A DNA stretch of 57,383 nt from CAZTHL01 sp964613585 (GTDB taxonomy: Bacteria; Pseudomonadota; Alphaproteobacteria; DSM-16000; Inquilinaceae), in assembly GCA_964613585.1 (NCBI GenBank), contig CAZTHL010000013.1, positions 1-57,383 of the forward strand. The letters are read 5' to 3'. This document shows positions 23,075 to 31,108 of the stretch, one piece after another. The position numbers and the translations under genes are program-made. Positions within the stretch are counted from its first letter, which is position 1. Each line of letters opens with the position of its first letter. The notes below the pieces were generated by a model. It had not been told where the DNA came from. It did no database searches and saw nothing but the letters and a program-made list of their open reading frames with translations.

Positions 23075-23329
23075 TTAATAATGGCAAGGAACAAAATTCA
23101 GTGACACTGAGCCAAGCATGCTCACATTTTTCTCGTACACGTAATCGAAGATACGCTCCTTCACTCCCAGAACATCATCGACATTGCCATAGAGAGCCGG
23201 ATCTACCTCAATCGTCAAGCGGACGTACTTAACGCCCTCCAACTCTGCCACTTCGGGGTCACCCTGGATTCTCGCGTCAGGCAAGAATTCCCCCAAGGCC
23301 TCCCTATATAATTCCACGGCCTTTGCCAT
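23075..23329 (-). CDS. Small partner protein encoded upstream of the HEPN gene
   Basis: 84 residues from ATG 23329, which has GAGGA 4 bases upstream; the frame also allows ATG 23380 (101 residues) without a clear ribosome site. The sequence alternates a helix (MAKAVELYREALGEFL) with strands (VKYVRLTIEVD; MLGSVSLNFVP) and a second helix (VKERIFDYVYE). I do not recognise a family, and it lacks nucleotidyltransferase motifs, so this is not a standard MNT-HEPN pair. AT-rich composition and tight linkage to the HEPN gene suggest a two-gene toxin-antitoxin-like or defence unit. Confidence 0.6.
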   Translation of the reverse strand: MAKAVELYREALGEFLPDARIQGDPEVAELEGVKYVRLTIEVDPALYGNVDDVLGVKERIFDYVYEKNVSMLGSVSLNFVPCHY

Positions 23330-23380
23330 TTCATCCTCACAAAGAGCGCTAGGACGGTACTTAAGTGCCGAGCCGACCAT

Positions 23381-23782
23381 GGCTTGAGCCCACGATGTTC
23401 TGAGGTTGCCTTGCTTGTCTTAACGGGTCCTCAAGACGCGCGCCCAAGGCTGGAGCCGGCCGGCCGATGAAGATGCGCCGCTGATCGGTCTCCATCGGCG
23501 CTACAACAGCCAGAGAGAACGTTCACTGGCCGCTGCCGTTCCGCTGCGTCCGCGACGAGCCCTTGTGACAGATTGCCAACGCCCGCGCCATGTCGAAATC
23601 TGGTGCTCAACCAGCAAATCGTTCACGCACGTGACATTTGTCACGTTGCGCAAGCTGGGTGGCGCAACCGCGCACCGAGGTCATTCGAACTCGTCGACGG
23701 GCTGGGTGGTGCGGCCGCGCAGCCCAGCATCACCATCGGCCCGCAGCGAGCCACCCCGCCGCCGTCTCACCTCCAGCCCGCC
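23381..23782. other. Intergenic stretch with one palindrome
   Basis: No supported gene. CGTGACATTTGTCACG (23630-23645) is a perfect palindrome with 7-bp arms around TT, the same geometry as the antitoxin operator at 10723. Composition shifts from mixed to GC-rich towards the SOUL gene. Nothing else is recognised. Confidence 0.45.
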
Positions 23783-24484
23783 TCAGCCCCGCTCCACCGG
23801 GATCACCACCTCGTTGCGGCGGAGGAAGGGCAGGGTCCAGGGCGGGTCGTAGAAGTAGGCGACCGGCGGGCCGGCGGGCTGCCAGCCGGTGCCCTCGAGC
23901 CGCGCGCGCAGGTCCGCCGCCCTGGCCGCGACCCGGCCGGCGCCCCGGCCGCCGCTGAAGCGCAGCACGGCCATGGTCTGCTCCGGCAGGGTGACCAGGC
24001 TCACCTGGGACTCGGTCGGTCGCGGCGCCGTTTCGGGCGTGTACTGGGCCGGCAGGAAGAAGCGCATGCGCAAGCCGCCCGCCTCGGCCGGGGCGGTCTC
24101 GACCGGCGCGGTCATCTCGATCCTGGTGCCGGGCCGCTCGGCCTGGGCGGTCTCCACGGGAGCGGTCATGGCGATGTCGGTCTCGGCCCGGTTGGCGCCG
24201 CCGATGTAGCGGGCGAGCCGCCGGAACGCCTGGCCGCGGGTCCGGCCGGTGTCGCCCTCGCCGACCACCGTCTCGACCGCCACCCGCTCGGAATAGCGGC
24301 GCACCGCGGCGTCCTCGCCAAGCCGCTCGACCACCTGGAAGTCCGGCTCCTCGATGCCCGAGCCGGCGCCGAACACCGAGCAGCCGGCCACCAGGAACGA
24401 CGCGAGCAGGACCGGAGACAGCACCTTGATCGGAGCCGGGACCTTGGCCATGACGCGTGCGACCGGTCTTGGGGAGAAGCGCAT
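23783..24484 (-). CDS. SOUL-family heme-binding lipoprotein
   Basis: About 233 residues. A hydrophobic leader ending LVAGC is a lipobox, so the protein is likely anchored to a membrane on the periplasmic side. The rest is a SOUL domain: FQVVERLGEDAAVRRYSERV at the start, FRRLARYIGGANRA, and the hallmark IAMTAPV. Here the MTAPVET phrase occurs twice in quick succession (IAMTAPVET and IEMTAPVET). The domain closes with AVLRFSGGRG, YFYDPPWTLPFLRRNEV. SOUL proteins bind heme or related ligands; the function in bacteria is poorly known. The start could be ATG 24484 or ATG 24451; the latter gives a shorter, typical lipoprotein signal. Confidence 0.88.
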   Translation of the reverse strand: MRFSPRPVARVMAKVPAPIKVLSPVLLASFLVAGCSVFGAGSGIEEPDFQVVERLGEDAAVRRYSERVAVETVVGEGDTGRTRGQAFRRLARYIGGANRAETDIAMTAPVETAQAERPGTRIEMTAPVETAPAEAGGLRMRFFLPAQYTPETAPRPTESQVSLVTLPEQTMAVLRFSGGRGAGRVAARAADLRARLEGTGWQPAGPPVAYFYDPPWTLPFLRRNEVVIPVERG

Positions 24485-24514
24485 GTCTCCCACCTGTCCC
24501 GCCGGCGTGCCGGT

Positions 24515-25984
24515 TCAAGATCCGGGCCGCGCCGCGAAGCCGGCCGCCGCCTCCAGCGCCCCGGCGACGCGCAGCACCGTGGCCTCGTCGAACGGCCGGC
24601 CGATCAGCTGCAGGCCGAGCGGCAAGCCGTCGCTTCCCAGGCCCGCCGGCACCGAGACCCCCGGCAGCCCGGCCAGCGAGGCCGGCACCGTGAACACGTC
24701 GTTGAGGTACATGGCCACCGGGTCGTCCTGCTTTTCGCCGATGGCGAAGGCGGTCGACGGCGCGGTCGGCGTCAGCACCACGTCGCAGCGCCGGTGCGCC
24801 TCGGCGAAGTCGCGGGCGATCAGCGAGCGCACCTTCTGCGCCTTCAGGTAATAGGCGTCGTAGTAGCCCGCCGACAGCACGTAGGTGCCGATCATAATGC
24901 GCCGCTTGACCTCGCGGCCGAAGCCGGCGGCGCGCGTGTTCTCGTACATCTCGATCAGGCTGTCGCCCGGCACGCGCAAGCCGTAGCGCACGCCATCATA
25001 GCGCGCCAGATTGGACGAGGCCTCGGCCGGCGCCACGATGTAGTAGGTCGGCAGCGCGTGCTTCGTGTGCGGCAGGCTGATCTCCACCGGCTCGGCGCCG
25101 GCGTCCTTCAGCCAGTCGACCCCCTGCCGCCACAGCGCCTCGATCTCCGCCGGCATGCCGTCGACCCGGTACTCCGCCGGTACCCCGACCTTTAGGCCGC
25201 GCACGTCGCCGCTGAGCGCCGCCGCGTAGTCCGGCACCGGCTGATCGACGCTGGTCGAGTCCTTCGGATCGAAGCCGGCCATGGAGCCGAGCAGCAGCGC
25301 GGCGTCGCGCACGGTGCGGGCGAGCGGCCCGGCCTGGTCGAGCGACGAGGCGAAGGCGATGATGCCCCAGCGCGAGCAGCGCCCGTAGGTCGGCTTGAGG
25401 CCGACGATGCCGCAGTAGCTGGCCGGCTGGCGGATCGACCCGCCGGTGTCGGTGCCGGTGGCGCCGAGAGCCAGGCGCGCCGCCACTGCCGCCGCCGAGC
25501 CGCCCGAGGAGCCGCCGGGGACCAGGTCGGTCGCCGGGTCGCCCGGCCGGCGCCAGGGATTGGTCACATTGCCGTAATAGGAGGTGGTGTTCGACGAGCC
25601 CATGGCGAACTCGTCGAGATTGGCCTTGCCGAGCAGCACCGCGCCGTCGCGCCACAGCCGCGCCGTCACCGTGCTCTCATAAGGTGGCGTGAAGCCGTCG
25701 AGGATGTGGCTGCCCGCGGTGGTCGCCACGCCGTCGGTGCAGAACAGGTCCTTGATGGCGAGCGGGATGCCGTCGAGCGGGCCGGCCTCGCCGCGGCCGC
25801 GCCGGGCGTCGGAGGCCTCGGCCATGGCCAGCGCCCGCTCCGGCGTCTCGGCGATGAAGGCGTTCAGGCCGCGCCGCCGCTCCATCGCCTCGAGATGGGC
25901 GCGGGTCAGCTCGACCGCGGACAGCTCCCGCGCCTCGAGCGCGGCCAGCGCCCCGGCGATGGTCAGGTCGGTGGGATCGGCCAT
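24515..25984 (-). CDS. gatA: Aspartyl/glutamyl-tRNA amidotransferase subunit A
   Basis: 489 residues, normal for GatA. The amidase catalytic triad is visible: K78 in LAIKDLF, the cis-serine in PGGSSGGS (159-160) and the nucleophile S183 in TGGSIRQPASYCG. It releases ammonia from glutamine for transfer by GatB. The start codon shares one base with the stop of gatC (TGATG), so the two are translationally coupled. Other conserved blocks are KANLDEFAMGSS, SLDQAGPLARTV and the C-terminal GLPGVSVPAG. Confidence 0.97.
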   Translation of the reverse strand: MADPTDLTIAGALAALEARELSAVELTRAHLEAMERRRGLNAFIAETPERALAMAEASDARRGRGEAGPLDGIPLAIKDLFCTDGVATTAGSHILDGFTPPYESTVTARLWRDGAVLLGKANLDEFAMGSSNTTSYYGNVTNPWRRPGDPATDLVPGGSSGGSAAAVAARLALGATGTDTGGSIRQPASYCGIVGLKPTYGRCSRWGIIAFASSLDQAGPLARTVRDAALLLGSMAGFDPKDSTSVDQPVPDYAAALSGDVRGLKVGVPAEYRVDGMPAEIEALWRQGVDWLKDAGAEPVEISLPHTKHALPTYYIVAPAEASSNLARYDGVRYGLRVPGDSLIEMYENTRAAGFGREVKRRIMIGTYVLSAGYYDAYYLKAQKVRSLIARDFAEAHRRCDVVLTPTAPSTAFAIGEKQDDPVAMYLNDVFTVPASLAGLPGVSVPAGLGSDGLPLGLQLIGRPFDEATVLRVAGALEAAAGFAARPGS

Positions 25985-26271
25985 CACTCGACCACCTTGG
26001 GCACGGCGAAGAAGCCCTGGGCGTGCTCGGGCGCGTTCGCCAGAACCTTGTCCGGGATGTCGCCGTCGGTGATCTGGTCGGGGCGGCGGCGCAGGCCGTG
26101 GGCGACCACGCTGGTCATCGGCGCCACCCCGTCGGTGTCGACCTCGTTCAATTGCTCGACGAAGGCGAGGATGCCGTTGAGCTCGCCGGCCAGGGCCTCC
26201 TGCTCGGCCTCGCCCAGGCGGATCCGCGCCAGACGGGCGATGCGGGTGACGGTATCCGGATCGAGCGCCAT
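25984..26271 (-). CDS. gatC: Aspartyl/glutamyl-tRNA amidotransferase subunit C
   Basis: 95 residues from ATG 26271 (GAGG about 8 bases upstream); an in-frame codon at 26289 would add six residues. Typical GatC sequence: TRIARLARIRLGEAEQEALA near the N-terminus, ILAFVEQLNEVDTDGVAPMT, and the C-terminal APEHAQGFFAVPKVVE. It stabilises the GatA-GatB assembly. Divergent from ruvX across about 160 bp. Confidence 0.97.
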   Translation of the reverse strand: MALDPDTVTRIARLARIRLGEAEQEALAGELNGILAFVEQLNEVDTDGVAPMTSVVAHGLRRRPDQITDGDIPDKVLANAPEHAQGFFAVPKVVE

Positions 26272-26431
26272 CGACGACCTCGGCTGCACGGGATGCGGGA
26301 CAGGCGCGGCCGGCTGGCGTCGTGCGTCGGAGACACCGCCGGCTGCCGGGCCTGACTAGCGCGCTTGCGCCGATCGTGAAAAGGGGTGCATGACGCGGTG
26401 TCCGCAAAATCGAGGGCGGCCGACGCCTGTC

Positions 26432-26956
26432 ATGCCCGTCTCAGACCTCCAGGAGCTGCCGGCCCGTCTGCCGCCCGACCGGCCGCGCCTGCTCGGGCTC
26501 GACGTCGGCGACAAGACCATCGGCTTTGCCGTCTCCGACGCCGGCCGCCGCATCGCCTCGCCGGTGACCACGCTGAGGCGGACCCGGCCGGCGGCCGACC
26601 TGGAGGCGCTGCTGCGCCTGGTCGAGGAGCGCGAGGCCGGCGGCCTGGTGCTCGGCCTGCCGGTCAACATGGACGGCACCGAGGGGCCGCGCGCCGAGGC
26701 GGTGCGCCGGACCGCCCGCCAGATCCTCGGCCGCCGCGACCTGCCGCTCGCCTTCTGGGACGAGCGGCTGTCCACCGCGGCGGTCGAGCGCGCCATGATC
26801 GGCGCCGACCTGAGCCGGGCCAAGCGGGCGCGGCGCATCGACTCGGCCGCCGCCGCCTGGATCCTGCAGGGCGCCCTCGACGCGCTCGGCTTCGGCCCGC
26901 CCGGCGCCGGGCCCATACCGCCAGCGGGGACCGATCCGGACCGCTCGGCGCCATGA
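26432..26956 (+). CDS. ruvX: Putative pre-16S rRNA nuclease / Holliday junction resolvase-like RuvX (YqgF)
   Basis: 174 residues with the RNase H-like fold: LLGLDVGDKTIGFAVSD with the first catalytic Asp, then LVLGLPVNMDGTEGPRA, LAFWDERLSTAAVERAM with the second acidic residue, and the final acidic D in RIDSAAAAWILQ. YqgF/RuvX proteins process the 5' end of 16S rRNA precursor. The start at 26432 gives the normal length; the frame continues upstream without similarity. The stop overlaps the start of the next gene by 4 bases (ATGA). Confidence 0.93.
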   Translation: MPVSDLQELPARLPPDRPRLLGLDVGDKTIGFAVSDAGRRIASPVTTLRRTRPAADLEALLRLVEEREAGGLVLGLPVNMDGTEGPRAEAVRRTARQILGRRDLPLAFWDERLSTAAVERAMIGADLSRAKRARRIDSAAAAWILQGALDALGFGPPGAGPIPPAGTDPDRSAP

Positions 26957-27867
26957 CCGCCGTCGTCCTGGCGCTGGCGCCGGTGTTCACGGTGATCATG
27001 CTGGGCGCCGCGCTGCGCCGGACCGGCTTCGTGCCGGAGAGCTTCTGGCCGAACGCCGAGCGCATCACCTATTTCGTGTTCTTCCCCAGCCTGCTGTTCG
27101 CCAACACCGCCGGCGCCGACCTGGCCTTCGGCGAGCTGCTGCCGATGGCCGTGGCTCTGGCCTCGGCGGTGCTGCTGACCGGCGGACTCATGTTCCTGGC
27201 CCGGCCGCGGCTGGCGCTGGGCGACGCCGGCTTCACCTCGCTGTTCCAGGGGGCGATCCGCCCTAACATCTATGTCGGGCTGGCCGCCGGCGCCGGCCTG
27301 TACGGCCAGGAGGGGGTGACCCTGATCGCCGTCGGGGTGGCCGCCGTGGTGCCGCTGGTCAATGTGCTGTCGGTGCTCGTGCTGGCCCGCTACGGCGACG
27401 CCGCCCGGCCGAGCGCGCTCGGCATCGTGCGCACGGTCGCCGGCAACCCGCTGATCATCGCGGTGACGCTGGGCATCGCCTTCAATCTGGCGGGCCTGAT
27501 GCTGCCGCCGGTGATCGGCCCGACCGTGGAGATCCTTGGGCGCGCCGCCCTGCCGATCGGCCTGATGGCGGTGGGCGCCGGGCTTGACCTGGCGGCGGCC
27601 GGGCGCGCCGGGCGGCCGGTCGCCGTGTCCTCCGCCGGAAAGCTGCTGGTGTGCCCGGCGCTGACCGCGGCGCTGTGCCTGATGCTCGGGGTCGGCGGCC
27701 CGGCGCTGGTCGTCGCCGTGGTCTACAACGGCCTGCCGACCGCCGCCTCGGCCTATGTCATGGCCCGCCAGCTCGGCGGCGACTCGCGCCTGATGGCCGG
27801 CATCATCACCGTCACCACCGTCATGGCCGCGCTCACCCTGCCGGGGATCCTCCTGCTGGTGCTGTAG
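26953..27867 (+). CDS. AEC-family (auxin efflux carrier-like) transporter
   Basis: 304 residues, very hydrophobic with about ten membrane segments. Landmarks are the N-terminal APVFTVIMLGAALRRTGFV, YFVFFPSLLFANTAG, the GN-P motif region (RTVAGNPLIIAVTLGIA), and the C-terminal NGLPTAASAYVMARQLGGD, which is characteristic of AEC permeases. Substrate unknown; malonate or other small carboxylates are transported by some relatives. It overlaps ruvX by 4 bases, so the two are coupled although functionally unrelated. Convergent with galE. Confidence 0.92.
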   Translation: MTAVVLALAPVFTVIMLGAALRRTGFVPESFWPNAERITYFVFFPSLLFANTAGADLAFGELLPMAVALASAVLLTGGLMFLARPRLALGDAGFTSLFQGAIRPNIYVGLAAGAGLYGQEGVTLIAVGVAAVVPLVNVLSVLVLARYGDAARPSALGIVRTVAGNPLIIAVTLGIAFNLAGLMLPPVIGPTVEILGRAALPIGLMAVGAGLDLAAAGRAGRPVAVSSAGKLLVCPALTAALCLMLGVGGPALVVAVVYNGLPTAASAYVMARQLGGDSRLMAGIITVTTVMAALTLPGILLLVL

Positions 27868-27904
27868 CGGGCCGGGTCATCAACGCGGCCATGCCCCCGA
27901 GCCC

Positions 27905-27942
27905 AGGGCGTTGCTGCGCCGGCCAGGACGGGACAACGCCCT
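27905..27942. terminator. Hairpin between convergent genes
   Basis: AGGGCGTTG (27905-27913) and CAACGCCCT (27934-27942) are exact reverse complements around a 20-base loop, placed between the convergent AEC transporter and galE genes and touching the galE stop codon. There is no T tract, so a bidirectional terminator role is inferred from position. Confidence 0.4.
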
Positions 27943-28936
27943 ACCGGGCCGGGAGGCGGCGCTCCCAGGCGAGCGCGGTGGCGACGATGGTCGCCAGATC
28001 GTCGTGCCGGGGCTGCCAGCCGAAGACCTGCCGGATGCGGTCGGCGGCGGCGACCAACGCCGGCGGGTCGCCCGCGCGGCGCGGCGCGGTCTCGACCGGC
28101 ACCGGCCGGCCGGCCTCGGCGCCGACCGCCTCGACCACCTCCCGCACCGAGTAGCCGTGGCCGTAGCCGCAGTTGAGCACCAGGCTCTCGCCGCCGCGCG
28201 CCAGATGGTCCAGCGCCAGGACATGGGCCTCGGCCAGATCGCTGACGTGGATGTAGTCGCGCACGCCGGTGCCGTCGCGGGTCGGATAGTCCTCGCCGAA
28301 GATCGACAGCGCCCCGCGCCGGCCCAGGACGGCCTGACAGGCCACCTTGATCAGGTGGGTCGCCATCGGCGTCGACTGCCCCGACCGTCCCTCGGGATCG
28401 GCGCCGGCCACGTTGAAGTAGCGCAAGGCGACATAGCGCAGGGGATAGGCGGCGGCGCAGTCGCGCAGGATCGACTCGGTCATCAGCTTCGAGGCGCCGT
28501 AGGGGTTGATCGGCGCGGTGGGCGCGTCCTCGGCCACCGGCAGCCGCTCCGGCAGCCCGTACACCGCCGCGGTCGAGGAGAAGATGAAGCGGCCGACCCC
28601 GTGGTGGACGCACCGCTCGATCAGCACCTGGCTGTTGAGGGTGTTGTTCCGGTAATACTTCAGCGGGTTCTCGACCGACTCCGGCACGACGATGCTGCCC
28701 GCGAAATGCATCACCGCGGTGACCTTGTGGCCGGTGAGCACCTCGTCGACCAGGGCCGCGTCGCCGACCGTGCCGACGCGAAGGGGCACACCCTCCGGCA
28801 CCGCCTCGCGCACGCCGGTGGACAGATCGTCGAGCACCACCACCCCGACCCCGGCGTCGCGCAGCGCCAGCACCGCGTGGCTGCCGATGTAGCCGGCACC
28901 GCCGGTCACCAGCACCGTCTCGTCTTGGTCACTCAT
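27941..28936 (-). CDS. galE: UDP-glucose 4-epimerase
   Basis: 331 residues from ATG 28936 (a slightly upstream start at 28945 is possible). NAD-binding GGAGYIGSH at the N-terminus, FSSTAAVYG with the active-site Ser/Thr, and the catalytic YGASKLMTE (Tyr-x-x-x-Lys) are all present, plus LRYFNVAGADPEG and GDGTGVRDYIHVSDLAEAH, both classic GalE blocks. It interconverts UDP-glucose and UDP-galactose for surface polysaccharide synthesis. It is divergent from the glycosyltransferase operon at 29435, so both may serve surface glycan production. Confidence 0.96.
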   Translation of the reverse strand: MSDQDETVLVTGGAGYIGSHAVLALRDAGVGVVVLDDLSTGVREAVPEGVPLRVGTVGDAALVDEVLTGHKVTAVMHFAGSIVVPESVENPLKYYRNNTLNSQVLIERCVHHGVGRFIFSSTAAVYGLPERLPVAEDAPTAPINPYGASKLMTESILRDCAAAYPLRYVALRYFNVAGADPEGRSGQSTPMATHLIKVACQAVLGRRGALSIFGEDYPTRDGTGVRDYIHVSDLAEAHVLALDHLARGGESLVLNCGYGHGYSVREVVEAVGAEAGRPVPVETAPRRAGDPPALVAAADRIRQVFGWQPRHDDLATIVATALAWERRLPAR

Positions 28937-29434
28937 GAGCCTCACGCCTTCCCGGCCCGATCCCGCCTATCACGGCTGCCGCCCCATCATGCCACAGCCC
29001 CGGCCGCCGGCGCATCGGCCGGCGCCGGACCGGCCGCGCCAGAATGACCGAGACTGATGGAAGCTTGCCAAACGTCCCGGCTCAAGAATCCCGGAAAGGT
29101 CCCGGCGGACGCCTTCCGGCGCCACCCGCCAGGCCCCTCCGGACCCTTTTGAAGGCCAATCCATTCGCCTCTTGAAGGCCAATCAAATCGATTGACACGA
29201 AGCGGCGCCATCTCCGACAAGCGGAAACGGGCGGATCACGGGCCGGAGCGCTGCCGGATGCGCCCGTTCCCGCCCGGGCGCGCCGAAGGGGACCGGCGCC
29301 GGCCGGGTTCAAGGCAAGGATTTCTTCATCGAGGTGGACATAGTCATTGTCGGCGACGGCCTCGACGGCTGCGCGGACAGCGGCCGCGGCGCGCCGGTCT
29401 CGGCCGGCGGCAGGGCCGCTCCCGACGTCACAGG
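28937..29434. promoter_or_regulatory. Intergenic region with 13-bp direct repeats
   Basis: Between divergent galE and the glycosyltransferase operon. TTGAAGGCCAATC occurs at 29149-29161 and 29172-29184, 23 bp apart, so on nearly the same helix face at two turns. A TTGACA follows at 29192-29197, but the hexamer 17 bases further on (CGACAA) is a poor -10. The repeats are plausible activator sites. No gene is seen in the rest. Confidence 0.4.
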
Positions 29435-31093
29435 ATGCCTGGCCCGATGGTGAGCCTCGAGTCCGCCCCTGCCCGACCCGAAGCCCGGCCCCGGGCCCGG
29501 GCCATGCTCCTGGCCGCCGCCGTCCTGGCGGCGCTGACCGTCGTCATGTTCCTGACCGCGCCGCTCGACGGCGCCTTCTGGTGGAGCGAGGCGCCGCGCA
29601 ACGCCCTGAACGGCGCCTTCATCCTCGACCTGCTGCGCGACTTCCCGATCGACGACCCGGTCGGCTACGCCTACGACTACTACCTTCAGTACCCGGCTCT
29701 GACCGTCCTGCTCTACCCGCCGCTGCTGCACGCGATGATCGCCCCGTTCATGGCCGTCCTCGGCGTGTCCCACGCGGCGGCGCTCGCGCCGGTGATGCTG
29801 TGCTACTTCGCCCTGGCCCTCGGCGGCTACGCGCTGGCCCGGCGCTGGCTCGAGCCGGCCTTCGCGCTGGCCACGGCGGTCGCCTTCGCCGGCGCACCGG
29901 TCGTCGCCCTCTGGGGCCGCCAGGTGATGCTGGAGATCCCGTCCTTCGCCTTCCTGATCTGGTCGGTCTGGTGCCTGCTGCGCCATCTCGACCACGGGCG
30001 CCCGGCGCCGCTTCACGCCTCGGCCCTGCTCATGGTCGCGGCGCTCTACACGAAGCTGAGCGTGGTGTTCATGCTGCCGGTGCTGGCCGTCGGGCTGCTG
30101 GCCTGGCGCGGGCCCGCGGCGCTCCGCGACCGCCACGTCTGGATCGCCGCCGGCGTGTCGGCCGTCCTGCTGCTGCCGCTGCTCGCCATGACGCTCCACT
30201 TCGGCGCGTTCAACGTGCAGTCGGTCACCGGCATCTCCGACGCCCACGTCGAGAAGTGGAGCCTGGCGGGCTGGACCTGGTATCTGCGTCAGCTGCCCGA
30301 CCAGCTGACCCTGCTCACCGTCCTGCTGGCCGGCGGCTACCTGCTCGGCGCCGCGGCGCGTCCGTCCTGGCGGCTGCCCTGGCGCGACAGCCTGCTCCTG
30401 GGAACCTGGCTCGGCTTCGGCTACCTGTTCTTCTCCTACATCGATCTCAAGGAAGCCCGGCTCAACCAGTACATCCTGTATCCGCTCGTGCTGGCCGCCG
30501 TTCTGGCGTTGCGCTGTGCGCTGGCGGAGCGCTGGGCCCGGCCCGCCGCGCTCGTGCTCGCCGCCGCCGTCGTGGCGATCACCCTGGCGCGCCACCCGGT
30601 GCCGTTCATGGCCGGCTACCGCGAGGCCGCCGAGATCATCGTCGACCGCGCGCCCGAGGGCAGCGCCGTGCTGTTCTCGGGCCGCCGCGACGGCTCGTTC
30701 ATCTTCAATCTCCGGGTCGTCGACGAGGACGGCGACCTGCACGTCCTACGCTCTGACAAGCTGCTGCTGCGCTATGCCATACGCCGCGAGCTCGGTGTCG
30801 AAGAGTTCGACCACACCGAGGACGAGATCGCCGACATGCTGAACCGCTTCGGCGTCCACTACGTGGTGGCGCAGACCGACTTCTGGACCGACCTGGCGCC
30901 GATGGACCGGCTGCAGCGGGTCCTGCGAAGCGACCGGTTCGAGACCGTGGCCCGGCTGCCGGTGCGCGCCAATGCCGACGTCGAGGACAAGGAGCTGGTC
31001 ATCTACCGCAATCTCGGCCCGGTCTCCGAGACGCCGGAGCGACCGACGGTGGATCTCACGGTGATCGACCGGACCATCGGGGCGAGCCCGTGA
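29435..31093 (+). CDS. Membrane glycosyltransferase (ArnT/PMT, GT39-like)
   Basis: About 552 residues with roughly ten or more membrane segments and a soluble C-terminal domain of about 150 residues. The first periplasmic loop has LDGAFWWSEAPRNALNGAF, matching the acidic-residue loop of polyprenyl-phosphate-sugar glycosyltransferases, followed by QYPALTVLLYPPLLHAMIAP. The next two genes encode a HAD-UbiA fusion and a small SMR-like protein, so the sugar donor is probably a polyprenyl-phosphate sugar flipped across the inner membrane. ATG 29435 or ATG 29447 may be the start; neither has a strong ribosome site. The gap to the next gene is 15 bp. Confidence 0.82.
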   Translation: MPGPMVSLESAPARPEARPRARAMLLAAAVLAALTVVMFLTAPLDGAFWWSEAPRNALNGAFILDLLRDFPIDDPVGYAYDYYLQYPALTVLLYPPLLHAMIAPFMAVLGVSHAAALAPVMLCYFALALGGYALARRWLEPAFALATAVAFAGAPVVALWGRQVMLEIPSFAFLIWSVWCLLRHLDHGRPAPLHASALLMVAALYTKLSVVFMLPVLAVGLLAWRGPAALRDRHVWIAAGVSAVLLLPLLAMTLHFGAFNVQSVTGISDAHVEKWSLAGWTWYLRQLPDQLTLLTVLLAGGYLLGAAARPSWRLPWRDSLLLGTWLGFGYLFFSYIDLKEARLNQYILYPLVLAAVLALRCALAERWARPAALVLAAAVVAITLARHPVPFMAGYREAAEIIVDRAPEGSAVLFSGRRDGSFIFNLRVVDEDGDLHVLRSDKLLLRYAIRRELGVEEFDHTEDEIADMLNRFGVHYVVAQTDFWTDLAPMDRLQRVLRSDRFETVARLPVRANADVEDKELVIYRNLGPVSETPERPTVDLTVIDRTIGASP

Positions 31094-31108
31094 CGAGGGC
31101 GGCCGGCC

